Of a stretch of DNA of 8,545 bases, positions 6,188 to 8,545 are shown piece after piece (position 1 is the first letter of the stretch; every line of letters starts with the position of its first letter). Made by a program: the position numbers and the translations under genes. Below the pieces are notes generated by a model. That model did no database searches. It saw nothing but the letters and a program-made list of their open reading frames with translations, and was not told the origin of the DNA. The stretch comes from Deltaproteobacteria bacterium (lineage in GTDB: Bacteria > Myxococcota_A > UBA796 > UBA2385). Location: the NCBI GenBank assembly GCA_947462115.1, contig CANHON010000192.1:1-8545 (forward strand). Reading direction: 5' to 3'.

Positions 6188-8287
6188 TCACTCCGCCGTG
6201 CGCACCAAGCGCAGGCCCAAGGTGGCGGTCCGCCGATCGGGCGGCCCCGGGTAGCGGTAGAGCACCCGCGCGTAGTCCTCCGACTGATCCCAAGCGCCGC
6301 CCCGGGCCACCCGCCCCACGCCCGACGCGGGGCCGACCGGATCGGCGCCGCCCGCAGGTCGGCGGCTGTGCCAATCCCAGGTCCACTCCCAGACGTTCCC
6401 GCTCATGTTGACCAGCCCGTAGCCATTGGCGTGGCCGACCGCCACGTCGCGGAGGCCAGCCGCGCCGTCGTCGCAGTCCTCCAGCGTCCAGTCGGCCGGA
6501 TTGAAGCCCATCCGAAGGTACGCCTCCCGCTGGGCCGCGTTCGCGACGTTGGCGACGCCGCAGACCTCGGGGCCGCCGGCGTAGCGGTGGTCGGCGCCGC
6601 CCCGCGCCGCGACCTCCCACTCGGCCTCGGTCGGCAGCCGGTAGCCCAAGCAGCCCGGGCCCTTGGGCCAGCGCACCCCCTCGCCCTCCACCACATAGCA
6701 GGGCTCGAGCCCCTCGCGGGCCGACAGAGCGTTCGCGAAAATAGCGGCGTCGAGCCAGCTCACGCACACGGCCGGCAGCTCGTCGCCCACGCCCACCCCG
6801 GCGCAGCGCCCGAGGTCCTGGCCGCCCTGGTGCTGCAGCCCCAGCCACGGCGCCGCCCGGCCCCCCGGCGTGCGGGCCCACAAGCCTTGGCTCACCTCGG
6901 CGACGCCGACCAGCAGGTCGCGGCGGAGGGTCACCGAGCGCATGGCCTCGTCCTCGTAGCAGCGCGGGCGCTGGCCTTCGGTGCAGCCGATGCTGTAGCT
7001 GCCCGCCGGCACGCGCTGGAGCGGGTAGGCCCCGAGGCGGCGCTCCTCGGCGGTGGTGGGGGCGGCGGCGGCCGGGGCGGCGGCCAGCTCGGCGGACAGC
7101 TCGGCGGCCCGGTCGTCGGCCCGGTCGGCGCGGGACTGCTCGGCGGCGAGCCACCCGAGGGCGATCGTCAGCCCCACCGCGCTGAGGCCGATGATCCCGA
7201 GCGCCCCGAGGCTGAGGCCGCCCCCGGGGCCTTGCGCCGCGGCCGGCGGCTCGGGAGCGGGCCGGGCCTCGTCCCCCGCGTCGGCCGGCCCGCGCTCCGC
7301 CGCTGGCGACAGCTTCGCCACCGGCCCCAGCGCCGCGGGCCCCAATACAACCGAGCTGGGGCCCCGGTTCGGCGCGCCTGCGGCCTTCGGGAGCGGCCCA
7401 GCCGGCAGCACCACCGACCGCGGACCCTCGATGCGCAGGGGCGGGGGCGCCGCCGGACCCGCCGCCAGCGGCGCCGCGCCGGCCCGAAGCGCGCACAGCA
7501 AGGCCAAGGCCGCGCCCCCGTCCGCCGGCCGAAGCTTGAGGTCCCGCGCCGTCAGCGCGGCGATCAGCGCGGCGAGCCAGGCCGGGCAGTCTGGCCGGAC
7601 CCCCTGAAGGTCGGCCGGGCCCACCGACAGGTGCCAGCCCACCTTCGCCATCAGGTCGCCCGGCGCGCAGGCCCGTCGGCCCGAGAGCAGCTCCCAAATG
7701 ACCAGCCCCAGGGCATAGACGTCGCCTGCCGGTCCCCGATCGCCGCCGAAGCGCTCCGGCGCCATATAGTCCACCGTGCCCCGGAGCTGGCCCGAGCGCG
7801 TGCCCGCGCCGTCCGCAGCGGCATAGGCCAGGCCGAAATCCATCAGCTTGATCCGGCCGTCCCGGCAAGCGAATAGGTTGGCCGGCTTGATGTCCCGGTG
7901 CACCACGCCGCGGCTGTGGGCGTAGGCCAGCGCCTCCAAGCCGCGCTCCAAGGCCACCAGCGCGAGGCCGACCGAAGCCGGCCCCCGCGCCAAAACGGCC
8001 TCCAGGTCTTCACCCTCGAGCAGCTCCAGCACCAGCGCCACCCGCTCGCCCTCGACCACGAGGTCGCGGAAGCGCACCACGCCCGGGTGCTCCAGCCGGT
8101 CCAGCGAGCGGCACTCCCGCCGCAGCGCATCGACGAAGCCCGGCTCGCGCACCAAAGCAGCGTGCACCACCTTCACGGCCGCCGTCAGCTCCGCGTCGTG
8201 CAGGTGGGCCGCGCGGTAGACAGCGCCGTAGCTGCCCTCCCCGAGCAGCGCCACGAGGCGGTAGTGCCCAACGCTCTGACCGATCAT
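6188..8287 (-). CDS. Membrane-anchored Ser/Thr protein kinase with SUMF1/FGE-sulfatase-like C-terminal domain
   Basis: This 699-residue protein has a complete Hanks-type kinase domain (about 9-268): GEGSYG P-loop at 16-21, AVK with Lys39, helix-C Glu58, HRDIKPAN at 130-137, DFG at 150-152 and GTVDYMAPE at 170-178, so it should be catalytically active. A Pro/Ala-rich juxtamembrane stretch (about 270-356) follows, then one transmembrane helix (about 357-380), a short charged helix, and an FGE-sulfatase/SUMF1-fold domain (about 420-697) with YRLPTEAEWE, NMSGNVWEW and ARGGAW. The outer domain has about eight cysteines, which suits disulfides in the periplasm. The GGAW segment lacks both cysteines of true formylglycine-generating enzymes, so it is probably a ligand-sensing or binding module, not an oxidase. 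The start at 8287 is preferred over in-frame upstream codons (ATG at 8302, and the longer frame to 8440) because GGAGGAG lies 6 nt before it and the kinase fold begins at once. It is convergent with the transporter. The phosphorylation target is unknown. Confidence 0.92.
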   Translation of the reverse strand: MIGQSVGHYRLVALLGEGSYGAVYRAAHLHDAELTAAVKVVHAALVREPGFVDALRRECRSLDRLEHPGVVRFRDLVVEGERVALVLELLEGEDLEAVLARGPASVGLALVALERGLEALAYAHSRGVVHRDIKPANLFACRDGRIKLMDFGLAYAAADGAGTRSGQLRGTVDYMAPERFGGDRGPAGDVYALGLVIWELLSGRRACAPGDLMAKVGWHLSVGPADLQGVRPDCPAWLAALIAALTARDLKLRPADGGAALALLCALRAGAAPLAAGPAAPPPLRIEGPRSVVLPAGPLPKAAGAPNRGPSSVVLGPAALGPVAKLSPAAERGPADAGDEARPAPEPPAAAQGPGGGLSLGALGIIGLSAVGLTIALGWLAAEQSRADRADDRAAELSAELAAAPAAAAPTTAEERRLGAYPLQRVPAGSYSIGCTEGQRPRCYEDEAMRSVTLRRDLLVGVAEVSQGLWARTPGGRAAPWLGLQHQGGQDLGRCAGVGVGDELPAVCVSWLDAAIFANALSAREGLEPCYVVEGEGVRWPKGPGCLGYRLPTEAEWEVAARGGADHRYAGGPEVCGVANVANAAQREAYLRMGFNPADWTLEDCDDGAAGLRDVAVGHANGYGLVNMSGNVWEWTWDWHSRRPAGGADPVGPASGVGRVARGGAWDQSEDYARVLYRYPGPPDRRTATLGLRLVRTAE

Positions 8288-8293
8288 TCGGCG

Positions 8294-8300
8294 CTCCTCC
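8294..8300 (-). promoter_or_regulatory. Ribosome binding site of the kinase gene
   Basis: Read on the minus strand this is GGAGGAG, ending 6 nt before the ATG at 8287. It overlaps the alternative in-frame ATG at 8302-8300, which would itself have no good Shine-Dalgarno. This decides the start in favour of the shorter protein. Confidence 0.75.
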
Positions 8301-8377
8301 ATCGACGCGCCGCCGACTAACGCGCCCGCGCCCGGCCGGGCCGTCCACCGGCGCCCGAGGCGCGCCCGGGCCCGGGA

Positions 8378-8413
8378 CCAAAGTAGTCCTCCGTACGGAA
8401 AACACGCGATACC
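8378..8413 (-). promoter_or_regulatory. Probable promoter zone with palindrome TCCGTACGGA
   Basis: This is the only AT-richer island in the otherwise extremely GC-rich sequence upstream of the kinase gene, about 90-125 nt before its start codon. It holds a perfect 10-bp palindrome, TCCGTACGGA, at 8390-8399. On the minus strand, a TACTTT sequence lies just downstream of the palindrome and could serve as a weak -10 element; no convincing -35 box was found. The palindrome could bind a dimeric regulator. Position and composition are observed; function is inferred. Confidence 0.35.
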
Positions 8414-8446
8414 GAGACACCACGGACGCGCCTCCCGCACCGCGCG

Positions 8447-8545
8447 CCCTGGGCGCCCCGCCCGCCGGGGGCGGTCGGCGGCGGTCCTCTCGGCTCGGCC
8501 CGGGGGGCCTCGGTCGCGCGGGCGCGACGGCCGCTGCGCGCCCCC
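8447..8545. repeat. 99-bp direct repeat, right copy (upstream of kinase, cut by the window edge)
   Basis: Base-for-base identical to 6016-6114 and in the same orientation. It starts about 160 nt upstream of the kinase start codon, beyond the probable promoter zone, and continues to the last base, so its true right end is unknown. The same internal inverted repeats lie at 8454-8459/8468-8473 and 8513-8519/8522-8528. Together with the left copy it brackets the kinase gene in a 2431-bp unit. Confidence 0.85.

Noticed and set aside
5994..7868. 624-codon open frame on the minus strand overlapping the kinase gene
   Set aside because: Composition is Gly/Arg/Ala-rich with no motif; the adjacent frame encodes the kinase and SUMF1-like domains.
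6146..7876. 576-codon open frame antisense to the kinase gene
   Set aside because: Antisense shadow of a GC-rich gene; no domain or Shine-Dalgarno support.
8331..8376. GC-only palindromes CCCGGCCGGG and CCCGGGCCCGGG upstream of the kinase
   Set aside because: Short dyads made only of G and C are expected by chance in DNA of this composition.
8288..8440. N-terminal extension of the kinase to 8440 or 8302
   Set aside because: The extra residues are Arg/Gly-rich and unlike a kinase N-terminus; the strong GGAGGAG lies inside this stretch and points to 8287.
1..8545. CRISPR array, tRNA/rRNA gene, or insertion-sequence transposase
   Set aside because: No regularly spaced repeats, no tRNA- or rRNA-like sequence, and no transposase reading frame or terminal inverted repeats were seen.

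Overview
The window is very GC-rich, its reading frames are tightly packed, and every long frame has G/C-biased third codon positions. The gene content points to a member of the Myxococcota, probably a PUFA-producing myxobacterium. It contains the C-terminal part of a Pfa3-type polyunsaturated fatty acid (PUFA) synthase with a fused acylglycerolphosphate acyltransferase, and a membrane-anchored Ser/Thr kinase with a sulfatase-modifying-factor-like outer domain. Both are typical of that phylum. The taxonomic call is an inference; no rRNA or other marker gene is present.

Layout. (1) Positions 1-5007 (+): the 3' part of a giant multidomain synthase whose start lies left of the window. Reading left to right it has the end of an upstream domain, an Ala/Pro-rich linker, two FabA-type double hot-dog dehydratases, a PKS-type dehydratase, a poorly assigned segment, and a PlsC/AGPAT acyltransferase. 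(2) Positions 5035-5982 (+): a ten-helix EamA/DMT-family transporter, 27 nt behind the synthase with its own Shine-Dalgarno, probably in the same transcript. (3) Positions 5983-6187: a convergent intergenic gap that contains the first copy of a 99-bp repeat. (4) Positions 6188-8287 (-): a kinase-TM-SUMF1-like protein. (5) Positions 8288-8545: its upstream region, with a strong Shine-Dalgarno, an AT-richer probable promoter zone carrying a 10-bp palindrome, and a second, base-for-base identical copy of the 99-bp repeat that runs to the right edge.

How the parts relate. The synthase builds and desaturates (by dehydration/isomerisation) an acyl chain on ACPs of partner subunits outside the window, and its terminal acyltransferase probably loads the finished chain onto lysophosphatidic acid. 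The transporter is probably co-transcribed, but its substrate is unknown. The kinase is a separate convergent unit bracketed by the direct repeats; nothing in the sequence ties it functionally to lipid synthesis.

Most notable: the perfect 99-bp direct repeat around the kinase gene, the dehydratase-rich architecture with clear active and degenerate hot-dog halves, an HX4E (not HX4D) acyltransferase motif, and a SUMF1-like domain that lacks the FGE active-site cysteines. I did not find a clear new defence, mobile or RNA system here.
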